NCBI GenBank assembly: GCA_004352715.1 | Contig: SCFE01000012.1 | Coordinates: 1,020,415-1,084,414 of the forward strand | Source: Hofstenia miamia | Lineage: Eukaryota > Xenacoelomorpha > Acoela | DNA: 64,000 nucleotides | Direction of reading: 5' to 3' | In this document: piece after piece, positions 34,458 to 46,251 of the stretch | Numbering within the stretch: position 1 is the stretch's first letter | Layout of the letters: the number at the start of each line of letters is the position of its first letter | Position numbers and translations under genes: made by a program | Notes under the pieces: generated by a model | Databases searched by the model: none | Seen by the model: only the letters and a program-made list of their open reading frames with translations | What the model was told of the DNA's origin: nothing

Positions 34458-35777
34458 TAGCAAAAAATGATGTTTTATATTCGAAAGCAACTGCCAATGT
34501 CGCCTACATTTTTCATAAGAAAAATAATAGTTTTACAAAATATATAAAATTCCAAGAAACTCGCAAAATAAAGATTTAATTGTTGTCTCAATACTTGCAT
34601 TAAAATGATTATCCAACAAATATTTCTTATTTTACCAAAAATGACAAATACATATTTTCTAACGAATTTTAAAATAAGAAAACTATAATTACGTATAATG
34701 AAATTTTTTGTTATAATGCCGTTGGCTTAATAGTTACTGGAACCAATATGATGAAGCGTTTAACTGTACTAATGACTAGTCAACCCAACACCTTTTGCAT
34801 GAAAAGAGAGCTAGTGATGCGGAATTATTTATTTAATTACAGTTAATTGCTCCTCTTACTAACAGGGAATGGACAGAAAAATGACCTCATATGTGGTATA
34901 ATTATAAGTGAGACGCCAGCTGTAATCAAGTCCTGCTATGCATTACAAATAGAGCCAACTTACGTGAATGTAAGCACCAATCAAATTGACACAGTACGAT
35001 TGCAATGTTCTTAATTTCTCCATTAATTAAGATAAGATAAGATAAGAGATTCTATATTCAGATAAATTTTTACAATTCAATAACTGATAATTTATCTGAA
35101 TAGCGTCATAAATTACANTAGCAAAAAATGATGTTTTATATTCGAAAGCAACTGCCAATGTCGCCTACATTTTTCATAAGAAAAATAATAGTTTTACAAA
35201 ATATATAAAATTCCAAGAAACTCGCAAAATAAAGATTTAATTGTTGTCTCAATACTTGCATTAAAATGATTATCCAACAAATATTTCTTATTTTACCAAA
35301 AATGACAAATACATATTTTCTAACGAATTTTAAAATAAGAAAACTATAATTACGTATAATGAAATTTTTTGTTATAATGCCGTTGGCTTAATAGTTACTG
35401 GAACCAATATGATGAAGCGTTTAACTGTACTAATGACTAGTCAACCCAACACCTTTTGCATGAAAAGAGAGCTAGTGATGCGGAATTATTTATTTAATTA
35501 CAGTTAATTGCTCCTCTTACTAACAGGGAATGGACAGAAAATGACCTCATATGTGGTATAATTATAAGTGAGACGCCAGCTGTAATCAAGTCCTGCTATG
35601 CATTACAAATAGAGCCAACTTACGTGAATGTAAGCACCAATCAAATTGACACAGTACGATTGCAATGTTCTTAATTTCTCCATTAATTAAGATAAGATAA
35701 GATAAGAGATTCTATATTCAGATAAATTTTTACAATTCAATAACTGATAATTTATCTGAATAGCGTCATAAATTACA
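34458..35777. repeat. Near-identical 660-bp tandem duplication around a single N
   Basis: 34458-35117 and 35119-35777 are the same sequence except for one A in a homopolymer (gacagaaaaatgacc against gacagaaaatgacc). Exactly one N (35118) separates them. Real tandem duplicates rarely have a single N between them, so this is most likely a duplicated contig overlap. Contents are AT-rich and non-coding, with a gataagataagataag microsatellite. Confidence 0.9.
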
Positions 35778-37489
35778 AAAAAGTAACCAATCTACAAATC
35801 AACATACATTACAAAAAGTAACAATTCTTACAGGCTATGGATGAATTACTTTATATTGCTATTTTAATGACGAGTTATCGTATAGTCATTGTTGTAAAAT
35901 TTAAATCCTAACCATGATGCACCTAAAATATATTTTTGCTTAAGGAAGATTTTTAAACGCTTTTTAAAAGGTTTCAATTTTTGAATGCTTTTAATTTCTG
36001 CAAGCCATAAAACCCATAACAATTTTAACAAAATGTGTACATTTAGCATTTCTGAATATATTGAATATTAATTTTAAAAATGGCATTTTGTGAACAAGAA
36101 ACTCCAAAGTGCCATTTATGGCATTACAAACGGCATTTATGGTATAAGTTATACAACTTTCTATTTACATCAGGCATTACGAAATTGCTGGAAAAATGTT
36201 GTGATGTAACATCTGAATTGAACCTCTTTGAGGAAAATACTAATTAAATTTCTAAACTGTAAATATATTTCATTACTTAGCAATTGAGCTTTTTCTACTA
36301 AAATATAACTATAAAAACCCATATTTTCTGCCTCCTATAAATTTTCAAATAATTACCATAAGTATTGAAAAATATTATTATTTGCGTTCTACTTAAAGCA
36401 TACGAAACTTTCAATCAGTTGAGTTGAATGAATAATTGCATACCACGAGTAATTGCGCCACTAACTCAACTCCCTAAAGCTATTCCTGTACATACGTATT
36501 ACATAAAACACCTATAATTTATGAACGCGTTTACAATATGTATATTTCAGTTTTAGAAAGCTGTAAATAAATTATAGAAATAAATGCAAATCGGGAGAAT
36601 AAATTTACTGAAAAAACAAAGCAATAAGAAAGCATATATAATGCAATACATTTAAAAATCTCAACTAAGAAAAGGATTTGATTTAAACTAAAAATATATA
36701 GACTTTTATAAATTTACTATTATACCGTTTATATTTCTATTAGATAATCATTTTTTCATTCCTTCCTAGTTTTTTATATAATATCGTGTTTCAATATACA
36801 TATACCATGTGCTATTGAGTGTTACCACGTGCTACGAATTTGGTTAGTTAGGAATGTTTTTGGTCTATGTCGATTATTTTTTATGCTTTTTATGTATTTC
36901 GTTGCATTTATTATTGTTTTTTACCCTATAAATGTATTAGTGTTAATTTTGTTCGCGTACTCCATGTGTTCTATACATTCGCCAATATGGTATTTTCATT
37001 CTCTAGAATGAGCTGGGTCTTGGAAATGGTTCAATACTTTGGCCAGAGGCCTCGGTTCTGTAAAAAAAGCTTTGGGTTAACTTGATCTGTAAACATCTGT
37101 TTCCATAACTCCTGGAAAGAACATTTTAACATGTTTTCTCATTAGAGAGAAATACACAAATATCATTAATTTCATTGGTTGTTTTTTTCGTATTAAAATA
37201 ATGCAAAGTTGGCTGAGTATGGCAAATGATGGTACCACAAGACCAGCATTCTACAATATAGTATCAACAATAATTAAGAAAAGCTTTTTAGGCTTATCCA
37301 TTGTATTTAGAGTTCCATAAAAATGTTCAAAACTGAATTTTTTAAAATATGTTTTCATTTGTATATAAGACACTCAAAATCACAAAATTTCAGAAATCTA
37401 ATCTTTTGATGTTATAGAAATCACTTAGGTTGATGGTAGCCTACATGCATACAATTAGTCTAAAACAAAAATTTTTACGTCCCAAGTGA

Positions 37490-37654
37490 TGATGATGTTC
37501 CAGTTGTTGTTGCAATGATTCACTTTGAAGAAAAAATGTTGGAGTTGATGAGTAACGCAATGGGCTGCAATGCAAATATTGCTTGAAGACAAAAACGACA
37601 TGTTGCAAAGATAAGTCGCCACTTTGTGTTGCTTGTATTAGAGACTGGCATTAG
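37490..37654 (+). pseudogene. piggyBac transposase C-terminal Cys-rich domain remnant
   Basis: The + strand frame 37559-37654 reads a Cys-rich tail, LQCKYCLKTKTTCCKDKS followed by PLCVACIRDWH and a stop. Its CxxC..C..LCxxC..H spacing is that of the C-terminal zinc-binding domain of piggyBac transposases, which binds the element ends. A stop precedes it in frame and the catalytic part is absent here. Decayed piggyBac catalytic sequence is found at 45590-46251 on the other strand, probably from another copy. Confidence 0.65.
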
Positions 37655-37969
37655 AAACTTAGGCCTATATTATACTGCATTTATTGCTGTCCATGGACTT
37701 CTACGATATAAACATCTGGACACGACACGCTTTTTTACTGATGCACAGTTGAGGCTGATGCTTTGTTTAACATTTAGATAATTTTAATAGAAATAATTAC
37801 TTCTTTAATGATAATTTAAACCAAACTAAGTCTTTTAAATAGATAAATTATATTTATGTTATTATATTATTAATTTTTAAATAAAACATTTCAATAAAAT
37901 ATATTTTAATAAATTTCAAATAAGAAGTGTTAAAATTTTTGATATTTTCTAAGCGTACACAAAGTATTC

Positions 37970-39545
37970 ACAGTTGAAGATAAATAGTCATTTATAAAAT
38001 TTTTTGCAAAACAATTATACAACTTGTTCAATAAAAGATCTCTTACTTCATGACCAACCTCCCATTTGACATCTGTTATTAATTTCTGAAATGAAAGTTT
38101 TGTAGCTTTGTAAAAACAAATTGATGATTGGACTCCTTTAAATAACGACTAACTTTCTTCAGAAGAACACAGCTCTTCAAAATAGTTGTACGTAAGATTT
38201 GCTACTGTGAATGTATAATCACTAGGATTACATAAACCTCCACGATCAAAAATCTTAGACATCTGCTATATGATCTATATTTGGTGTATTAGAGTCTGGA
38301 AATTCTTCTGAAGAAAGAAGTAGATCGCCACAATAATGGCATTTATTATTTTGGTAAATAGACCGCCCAAGCCATCCACTCACATAGTAAAGAGATGCCA
38401 ATTACTCATCCTCGACAATAACATTATCAATGTTGTTGAAAAAATCTGAAAACCATTCATATTCAGATATACTTTCCAAATTATCAGATGAGCACGAAGA
38501 GGATAAGAGTCCGCACAAATGATTTTTTGCAAGAGAAACCACGCAAATCTTTTTTCAGCATCTAGAACTCTTAACACTAACATAATAATCTGCACCGTTA
38601 ATTTGCCTATACCAACCAAATCTAATTTCCAAAAAGTCAGAAGAACAGAAAGATGTCAATAAAAACTGAAGCTTCCTTTCATCAAGTAAATTGCGAATTA
38701 AGGCACAAAGAGCTGATGAACTAAGGATAAGGGCGTCAAATGTCTGCCTGGAAAAACCCTTTAAGCGGCTGTCTTTCCATAATTTAAGAAAACTACAAAA
38801 ATTTTCAAGAAATACAGTTTGCCATTGGTTGGAACCACGGATGACATCAGAATATTCATCTCTTAAATGCAAACCTTTCGTTAAGGTTTCACATTAACGA
38901 TACGCCAATATTTAGAAAGCAATTCGAGAAAATTAGAAGTATCTTTGAAATTGCCCATCTAAATTGCAATAGTCATATAATCCATTTCTAGTGGATTCAT
39001 GTATAATTGACAAGGCTGGTTCGAGAGATGTTTTTTGTAAATTGTTAGGAAACAAACTATTACGAGAATTTGTAAGCAACTTTTAAAGGTTTACCAAATT
39101 TTAAGTTGAAAAGCTTAACAAAATCTTTGAAAGAAGCAATCGAATTATTTGTTTTAAAATATTCGCACTCATATGAAGGTATTTGAAATGTTTCGTATTA
39201 CAGCATTCTAACATAGTAAAAAAATAAACAATGAAGATGTTGATATGCTGCAGCAGAATAACTGTGAACCATAAAAGAAAAACAAATGATACTGTTTGAG
39301 TATGAGTGATTTTTTATAAGTTCAGTGAAAGCTTTAATTATTCATATGAAAAACTTAAAATGTTTAAGATCTTGTCAGATATATCATTGGAAAGTTTAAA
39401 TGAAACCAAGAGAATTTAATAAGTGTCCTAAATGTGAAAAAATCGAAGAACATTCTACTTCAACAGAATTATTTATCGAAACTAATAAATTATCAAAATC
39501 TATTTTTAAGTTTACAAGTTTTTGATTCTTCATCATGTGCTTAAA
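37970..39545 (-). pseudogene. P-element/THAP9-like transposase, C-terminal part, decayed
   Basis: The minus-strand ORFs 38872-38555 and 38619-38380 contain EIRFGWYRQINGADYYVSV, matching the C-terminal E..FG.YRQ..GANYxxSV block of P-element/THAP9 transposases. A shifted frame further on carries YYVSGWLGRSIYQNNKCHYC, the usual Cys-pair tail. Frameshifts and stops are frequent, so it is inactive. It is the continuation of the THAP-domain ORF at 41209-41448; the Tc1-like element (39546-40844) splits the two halves. Confidence 0.75.
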
Positions 39546-40844
39546 TACACCCTTAATCATATTGATCGCAAATCCCTTAAATTTAAAACAAGTCTAAGGA
39601 AAAAACCTTTTATTGAACAAAATTTATTTTTTTATCAGGCGAATTATAACAGAGTTCATCAGTACTTTATGGGACATCCGTTGGCTTTGATGACTTCTTC
39701 TATTCGTTTTGGAATTGAATCAAATAAAGATTTGATATATTCGTCAGGAATTCGGTAAAATTCTCGTTCAATAAAAGTCCATAACTCGTCTGTATTATAA
39801 AATTCTTGGTCGTTTGTCTTTTCTTTCAAGAAGTGCCATAAATTTTCTATTATATTCAAGTCCGGCGAGTTGGCTGGCCAGTCTGGTATAATGGCTACAC
39901 CCTCATCTTCAAAATATCGCATAACAGCCTGGGATTTATGACAAGGTGCGTTGTCTTGCTGAAGTAAATGGGTGTCATCAAAAAGTGGCAGCATTTTGTG
40001 ACGCAAAATATCAATGTAACTCTCCCCAGTCATAGTTCCTTCAAGTTGAACCAAAACTCTGAGGCCTGTATACCAAATAGCGCCATACACCATTATTGAT
40101 TTTTGTATTCCGGGCACATTTGAAACCAGATATTTTGGCTGTGATCGACATTTCGACCCTCTAGGGCGACGGACAAAGTGAACACGACTGCCTCTAAGTT
40201 CTATCTTGCTCTCATCAGTGTAGATCAATTTTTGCCAATCTTGAGCGCCGTTTTTGCGTTTCTGCATACACCAAGCCAAACCCTTTTTCCGTTGCGCTTC
40301 CGTCAAAAGCGGTTTTTTCATTCCTCGTCTGCCGTATAGGTTGTATTTTCGCAAAATCCGGCTAATACTTGATACGTGGTATTTGTGGCCATCGCTCCAA
40401 CCGGCTTTCAACTGTCTTGGTGTCATTTTTGGGCAAATAACGGACATGCGGCGTAAAAGAGCCTGTGATCTTTGGGTTGACTTTGGGCGTCTACCAGTAA
40501 ATTTCTTCTTTTCTATCCTGCCTTCTTTTTTGTAAGACGAAATTACTCGATAGACACTGTAAATCCCAACATCCAGATGTACGGAAATATCTTTCGGCGC
40601 GATCCCATCAATAAATTTTGAAATTATCTTCTTTCGCATTTCTAGGGATGTATTTTTGGCTCCCATATTTCTACAGGATATGTCGTATTTGCAAAGAATA
40701 AGTATGCAACTCAAAGTCAATGTTACAGTGTCAAATGTGAAACGCGAACAATTTGGCAGGTACTTAATTATCATTATTAAACACAGCGTTGAACCTTGCA
40801 ACATTCAGTCAATTCTTTTTGCGATCAATATGATTAAGGGTGTA
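39546..40844 (-). mobile_element. Complete Tc1-like element inside the P/THAP-like element
   Basis: Perfect inverted ends including the TA target: tacacccttaatcatattga.. at 39546-39572 and the exact complement at 40818-40844 (27 bp with TA). The element is 1.3 kb and contains one intact transposase ORF. It lies between the N- and C-terminal parts of the P/THAP-like transposase, so it inserted later. Perfect TIRs and an intact ORF argue for recent insertion. Confidence 0.93.
39659..40666 (-). CDS. Tc1-like transposase, intact, 335 aa, D,D35E
   Basis: I start at MGAKNTSLEM (40666); the frame is open further upstream to 40804, but 335 aa from this Met is the normal Tc1 length and the paired-type helix-turn-helix begins just after it. 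An AT-hook-like TGRRPKST lies at 57-64. The catalytic residues are Asp151 (IYTDESKIE), Asp238 (LQQDNAPCH) and Glu274 (NSPDLNIIENLW). There are 35 residues between the last two, one more than classical Tc1 (34), which points to a D,D35E lineage. It catalyses excision and TA-targeted insertion. No frameshift or stop. Located in an intron of the receptor gene, same strand. Confidence 0.95.
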   Translation of the reverse strand: MGAKNTSLEMRKKIISKFIDGIAPKDISVHLDVGIYSVYRVISSYKKEGRIEKKKFTGRRPKSTQRSQALLRRMSVICPKMTPRQLKAGWSDGHKYHVSSISRILRKYNLYGRRGMKKPLLTEAQRKKGLAWCMQKRKNGAQDWQKLIYTDESKIELRGSRVHFVRRPRGSKCRSQPKYLVSNVPGIQKSIMVYGAIWYTGLRVLVQLEGTMTGESYIDILRHKMLPLFDDTHLLQQDNAPCHKSQAVMRYFEDEGVAIIPDWPANSPDLNIIENLWHFLKEKTNDQEFYNTDELWTFIEREFYRIPDEYIKSLFDSIPKRIEEVIKANGCPIKY

Positions 40845-41208
40845 AAATTTCATTTTGAACTTACTGAAAAACTTAAATCGAAATTAATCTTTAGTGCTGC
40901 AGAATTAGTTAACAGATCACTACTTGAATTGAAAATAATAATAATTTGATAATTATTTGTTTTATAAAACAAGTTAGCAGGCAATACCTTCGACTTTATG
41001 TAAGATGCGAGATGGGGAAAATCGATAATAGAGTTGTCCTCTTCAAAATTCGCTATTAAGATCGCAATTCGTTCATTTTCTGAATTTAAGTGACTTGACG
41101 ATAAAGCTGAATCCGTTCTTGGTGTAGGTTGAGATCTGCTGTAGTAAGAAGGTAAATTTGAAAATATAGAAGGAACAGCATCATTCTTAAGTCTTCTTTT
41201 CTTAATAT

Positions 41209-41448
41209 TTACATCCGAATTCCTTTTATTTTATTTTGTGAGACATAAATAAAATCTGATGGTTGAAAATGCAAGGAACATACTACACTCCACTTACTAG
41301 GAACAAAATCTTGCCTTGCAATTGCTCGCAACCATTCTTGCTTTAATACATCTTTTGTTGGAAATCGATGTACTGTGAATCCCTCTTCATGGTTTTTTGT
41401 ACTGTTGTAATTTGATTTACAATTGGGTACCCAGCATTTATTGGGCAT
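41209..41448 (-). pseudogene. THAP-domain N-terminus of the P/THAP9-like transposase
   Basis: A 79-residue minus-strand ORF starting MPNKCWVPNCKSNY. The C2CH zinc module is complete: Cys5 and Cys10, then the pair in VVCSLHF, with the conserved VHRFP, W in EWLRAI, and HFQPSDF. THAP domains bind transposon ends or promoters. The frame ends soon after and downstream sequence is full of stops up to the nested Tc1-like element, so it is the remnant of a transposase rather than a host THAP gene. A domesticated truncated THAP protein is the alternative. Confidence 0.7.
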
Positions 41449-42221
41449 TATTCATTAAATTTTACTTAACAGATAGCAGTGATCAACGTAGCAGTGTTTA
41501 ATGCGTTATTATATTATTATGCAAAATATCAGCGGGAAATAAACAATTAAGTCTTATGCACGTGTGTGCTGATTCTTTAAATGCGACCGCTAGCGGTTCA
41601 TAGTTCAATTTGCTATAGCTTATAAGCCCCAACTGTGTAAATTAATACTCAAATTTAGCATTGTGTCGCGTCCATGCGTTAGTAAATTATCGTAGCAGTC
41701 CATGTGCTGTCTTAGAGAGAATTTTTATTCTCATAGCTATTTCCTTCAATTCATGAAACGCACGTAATCAGCTATGTTATTTTTAGAAGTTTCAGATGTA
41801 TATGCATTGGATCAAAAAACTTTCTTGTTTATCTTATGTAAATTTATGAATCCTCGAGCCTAAATCACAAGATCATAAGTCACAGACTAAAATTGTATTA
41901 AGAACGGTTTTTAAGAAATGATGCACTTCTAAGGGACCGACCATGGATAAACATATGGTTCGACCATCATGATGAAGTCTAAGAGCGTTTCCCATAAATT
42001 TAATAACTTTAAATTTTTTAGAAATTTCTGATTTTCATTTGGCGTCTGAGCTCATTGTTAATAAATGACCCTCGCAGGGAAAGGACTTACATGCACAGGA
42101 ATTAGTCTTTAACAATAAGCTAAATGTCAGCCATATTGTGCTAGAATTGTTTAAGTCTATTTAAATATACAAGTATGGAAAGAAATAACATTGTATTTGT
42201 ATACAATGAACAATAACTTAC

Positions 42222-42514
42222 CCGAGTACTTTCATCTTCATAATCTGTGCAGTCTGGTCTTTTATCACATAATTTTGTGACATGAATGCATTTATCATCT
42301 TTGCATTTATAATATCCCTTTCCACAACATGATTTTTCATCCATTATGTCGTATAATTGTGTATGACAATCATTCACACCATTGCAAATATCATTATTAG
42401 AAATGCATTTGTATGAATCATAGCAAGTGTGACCATCTCTGCAATAATTAACACAAGAGTTAGGGATAGGTTGTTTGCAGGTATTTGAAGGATAACATTG
42501 ATAATCTTTACATT
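42222..42514 (-). CDS. LDLa-GPCR exon 3: Cys-rich segment with two LDLa modules
   Basis: This 293-bp minus-strand exon has acceptor ttttag before 42514 and donor gtaagt at 42221. Two bases complete the split Gln codon (C plus AA) and 97 codons follow, ending in phase 0. It starts CKDYQCYPSNTCKQPIPNSC, then an LDLa-like module (CYDSYKCISNNDICNGVNDC) and a better one (YYKCKDDKCIHVTKLCDKRP, then DCTDYEDES) with the acidic calcium-binding pattern. The last cysteine of that module is in exon 4. Role: extracellular ligand or protein binding in the receptor ectodomain. Confidence 0.85.
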
Positions 42515-42729
42515 CTAAAAATAATTTTAGAAATAACTTTGAGCGATATTAGGTGTTTGTTTTAAAGTTAGCAATAAAAACACCAAAACAGTTCCAATTA
42601 TAATTTCGTAAATACAATTTCACAGCACGTATAAGCAGTACCCTGCTGTTATGAAGGCCCAGGGTACATCTGAATGCTTGCGCCATATAAATATAGTGCG
42701 TTCAATAGCGTTGAAAATAACTTTTAGCA

Positions 42730-42857
42730 TATATATATATANNNNNNNNNNNNNNNNNNNNNNNNNNNNNNNNNNNNNNNNNNNNNNNNNNNNNNNNNNN
42801 NNNNNNNNNNNNNNNNNNNNNNNNNNNNNNNNNNNNNNNNNNNNNNNNNNNNNNNNN

Positions 42858-42888
<31 letters not shown>
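42730..42888. repeat. (TA)n microsatellite with an N gap
   Basis: TA array on both sides of the gap 42742-42857; followed by a short (GT)n run. Confidence 0.95.
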
Positions 42889-42892
<4 letters not shown>

Positions 42893-43599
42893 GCGTGTGT
42901 GTGTGCTCTTCAGCTATTAATGTTTCATAGTTTAGATCAACAAAAATTAGCAACTACGCTGAAGAGGCGTATATTGAATATCTAAATTACTCTATGCTAT
43001 TTCAATTTAAAATGTTTATTAGAAATAGATTTTCATTTTGCTTAACATCTAATAGCATTTTTGTACGCATGTTTTTGAAATATATTTGGAGAATTTGGTT
43101 GGTTATGACCTTAAATTTATTTCTTCTTGGTATATGAACTTGTGATTATATTGTTTTTTTAGGTAAAGTTAAATGTGATGCCCGTTACGAAAAGCAGCAG
43201 GATTATTTTTGTTTATATTTGTTTACTTGCATTTTAGTTTTAATCAAAACGTTGAATGTGTACAACTACTTCTAGTCTCATAATTACAAGTGTAAAATTG
43301 GCATTGCTTTGAAGAAAGAATTTATAGAAATTAGGTAAAATTTCATCATTTGCTAATTTAAGATTCAATCTCATAACCAACCAAATTTTTTTACTATCTA
43401 TTTATATTATTAATGTCAGCTGTTAGTGTGAGATTAAATATTTCATGAAATATTGCCACTTTATGTATGCATAATTCTGAATTGACTTTGTTGAAATAAT
43501 TTTGTTTAAGTTAGTAAAATCATACCGTTTCAATACTAAAACATTGTTTTAGATATATGAAGAAATTATAAATCAATGTAAAAAAGCCTTAAAACATTG

Positions 43600-43915
43600 C
43601 TGTTTTGTGTACAGAACCAATGAAAAACTATCTAAAATGAAGTTTTGACAAATGAAATGCTACCATTTTAACGTGAAAACAATGTTGTTTAGATATGTAA
43701 AGCAACCATAGGACAACATAAAACTACGTTGTTGCGACCTCAAAATATTGCTTCTTTATAAACAACCAAAAGGCAACCTAATGTGACGTTGTTGAAGCAA
43801 CGTTGCTTCGACTAATGAAATGGTACGATTTCGACTTTAAAACAACGTCGTTTTTGATATAAAAAAACCACATAACAACACAAAACAACATTGTTTCGAC
43901 CTTAAACTGCTATCA
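43600..43915. mobile_element. Decayed MITE-like block rich in aacaacgttg words
   Basis: Shares its word composition and ordered phrases with the MITE at 14148-14955 (for example caacctaatgtgacgttgtt against its complement near 14260-14275; aaatggtac..ttcgac). The right end ctgatagcag-type sequence is altered, so ends are approximate. Confidence 0.5.
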
Positions 43916-45589
43916 GGGAAATAAGGAGTACAATTTTAAGGAGGAAACATTCAAAATTCCCTACCTGCAATGCAGTTTTATCAGATTTAAATCATAATGA
44001 TGTATCCAAATTCGAAAAATTGGTTAATTGAAATATTTTACTTTACTGCTTTGTGGACAAAAAGAAAGGCATAAAGGCATTTGGTGCTTTTAGTTTTTCT
44101 TAGCTGTTTACCAAGCTATTACATACAGGCGAACACCAAAAACTTAAGTACAACTGTAAATTAACAAAAAATGTTAATATAAATTCACATCATGCCGGAG
44201 TTTGAAAATTAAATTGTTTTGTTAATACTTTCTGGGAAACCGCAATGACTGATGAGCCTTCATGATATCATACTATTTCATGAATTTCCCTACGTTTGTG
44301 ATTATTCTTTGGGGGATATTTCTGAACAAATGCCTTTGAAGCTTTCCATGGCGCTGCAGTGCACAATTTGAACATCTACTCTAGGATTCGAATGTAGATC
44401 TCACTTATTTGAACCTGAACAAGGGTGATGTCTCCAAAAATTCCGATATTTCGAGGAAATCGCTTTGTAATAGAATGCACAACTTCTTCTCCTACAACGT
44501 TTACATACCATCCCGCGTTGTTGAAGAAAACGGAATCCCCAACACTTTTGTAAGAAAAACACAAAAAACAATGCTGGTTCCACGTTTCAAAAAAGCTCTC
44601 ATGTATTGGAGTTGGGGTGCTTAGCACAGATATCTCATATTTTATCATCATTGCTGAACAGCGGAATATTGCTTTCGTCATTTCAATGACGATTAAAAAA
44701 GTGCATTTAGACGAAAAGATTGTGTGCTTTTTGCATTCCCACAGAAAGCGAGCTTGTGCCAGCTTTTTATCTTGAGTGTTCATACAGAGAGTGTGCAATA
44801 TTTTCTAGGAGCATATTAAAGCCAGGGTGTTCACACAGCACAATTATGCGAGCTTGGACTTGCTAAAGATTTAAACAGTTGAGTTATTCAGAGAACATTA
44901 ACACAGAGAGCTTTATGGCAATCCCAATTAAAGCCTAATGCTTAGAAATAGTTGTGTTTACACAGAAAGCGTCCGAGTACGAAAGATTGTATATTTGATT
45001 TTAAATATTTGGCTTTCATATCTCCAAATTGGGCATAAACTTGTAGCAAAAACTGCTATTAAGCAATTTCTTCAAATAACATTTAAATAATAGTACATGG
45101 AGTTGACACTGCTGGTTATAATAATTAGCGTTTTGTAAATTTTGGCATAATCTACGGAATGTCTGCAGTGAATATTTATTAATCGTAATTTATTTAAATT
45201 GAAAATATGAAATGTAATATCTCGGAATCTTTATTAAAATTTAAATTCATTTAAGATTGATTAATATGGTGTCTTTCATTTAAATTTGATAATATTTATA
45301 GGATACCCAAATCTTTCGCTTTACAGGTGCCACTATCAATTTTTTTAGTTTAGTCAATACATTTGTTTGCTGTAGTCGAAATACTATTAATGCATGATAA
45401 AAAGAGTAATAATTGAGGCTTACAATTAGAAACATTTAGAATGAGAAACAGTTTTTTAAAATTGCTTATCGGTTTGGGGCTCAAAAATGAGTCCATTCGT
45501 AAAGACATTAGTGTAGTGCCTATAGCGCATCTCACATACAAGTCTTTGATTTTTGTATAGATTTGGTGGGAATTCCTAAAAACGTCTTC

Positions 45590-46251
45590 TTCCCCTTTGA
45601 ACTACCTGAAGGGTGATCTTTGAAATTTCTTAATAATGGCGATTTAGAGGATGTGGCTATTTTTCTTGAGCTGGCAGCAGATTGGGTGACATATTTCTGT
45701 CAATAATTGCTGAATTATGATTAAGCCCAGAAGAAAATTTTTTCTAGCGAGACTGGGCGTTAACGGATATAAATGCCTGTAAATGATATAGCTGGCTAAA
45801 CATCCAACATCAATTAAGGTAAACGGTTTTCACAGGCCAGCGTCTTGTAGCTCTACAAACAGTGCTTTCTTCAATCATTTTATCATTGCATCTACAGCAC
45901 CCTTTTGTTGGTTGTAATCCATTATCATGTCAGGCTTTTTTGGTACATAGCTGCAAAGTGTTCATTATCACGGTGACGAAAAGGATTGAATATTTTGCTC
46001 TCTGACAGATGACTGAGTTAGTGATGTCGGTAAAAACGATTTCTCTCTCCTCACTGTGCCTAAATAACTAAGGAGATATGTTCGTGCAGCTCATTTACAA
46101 GCTCTAATGAACTGAAAAATTTATCAGTAAATATATTTCTTTCAGAATTTCGAAGTGTTGCGTTTAGTTCTGTAATCACTTCAAAATTTTGGCCAACATC
46201 GCGTTTGCCAGTATTTATTTCTCGCCCAGTATAAAATAAATGCTTATACAC
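45590..46251 (-). pseudogene. piggyBac transposase remnant (DDE core)
   Basis: The minus strand reads, in several frames, landmarks of the piggyBac catalytic core: LFYTGREINTGKRDVGQNF and IFTDKFFSSLELVNEL (46251-46060; the D of the usual D.fFtSl block), then KKPDMIMDYNQQKGAVDAMI (about 45940-45880; the third-Asp region). Degraded W/P-rich and N-A-type sequence follows to about 45640. Stops and shifts make it dead. TTAA target sites could not be assigned. Confidence 0.65.

Larger units (their letters stand above)
30456..42221. other. Intron 3 of the LDLa-GPCR gene (11.8 kb), transposon-rich
   Basis: Between exons 3 and 4. Listed contents: intact mariner, Penelope fragment, tRNA-like sequence, a 660-bp direct duplication bordered by one N, piggyBac remnant, P/THAP-like transposon and a nested intact Tc1-like element. 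30460-31500 and 35780-37480 are AT-rich; I see no gene there. Confidence 0.6.

Noticed and set aside
44376-44798. 140-aa minus-strand ORF as a gene
   Set aside because: No recognisable domain, no splice or homology support, and antisense ORFs of similar quality overlap it. I could not assign it to any transposase.
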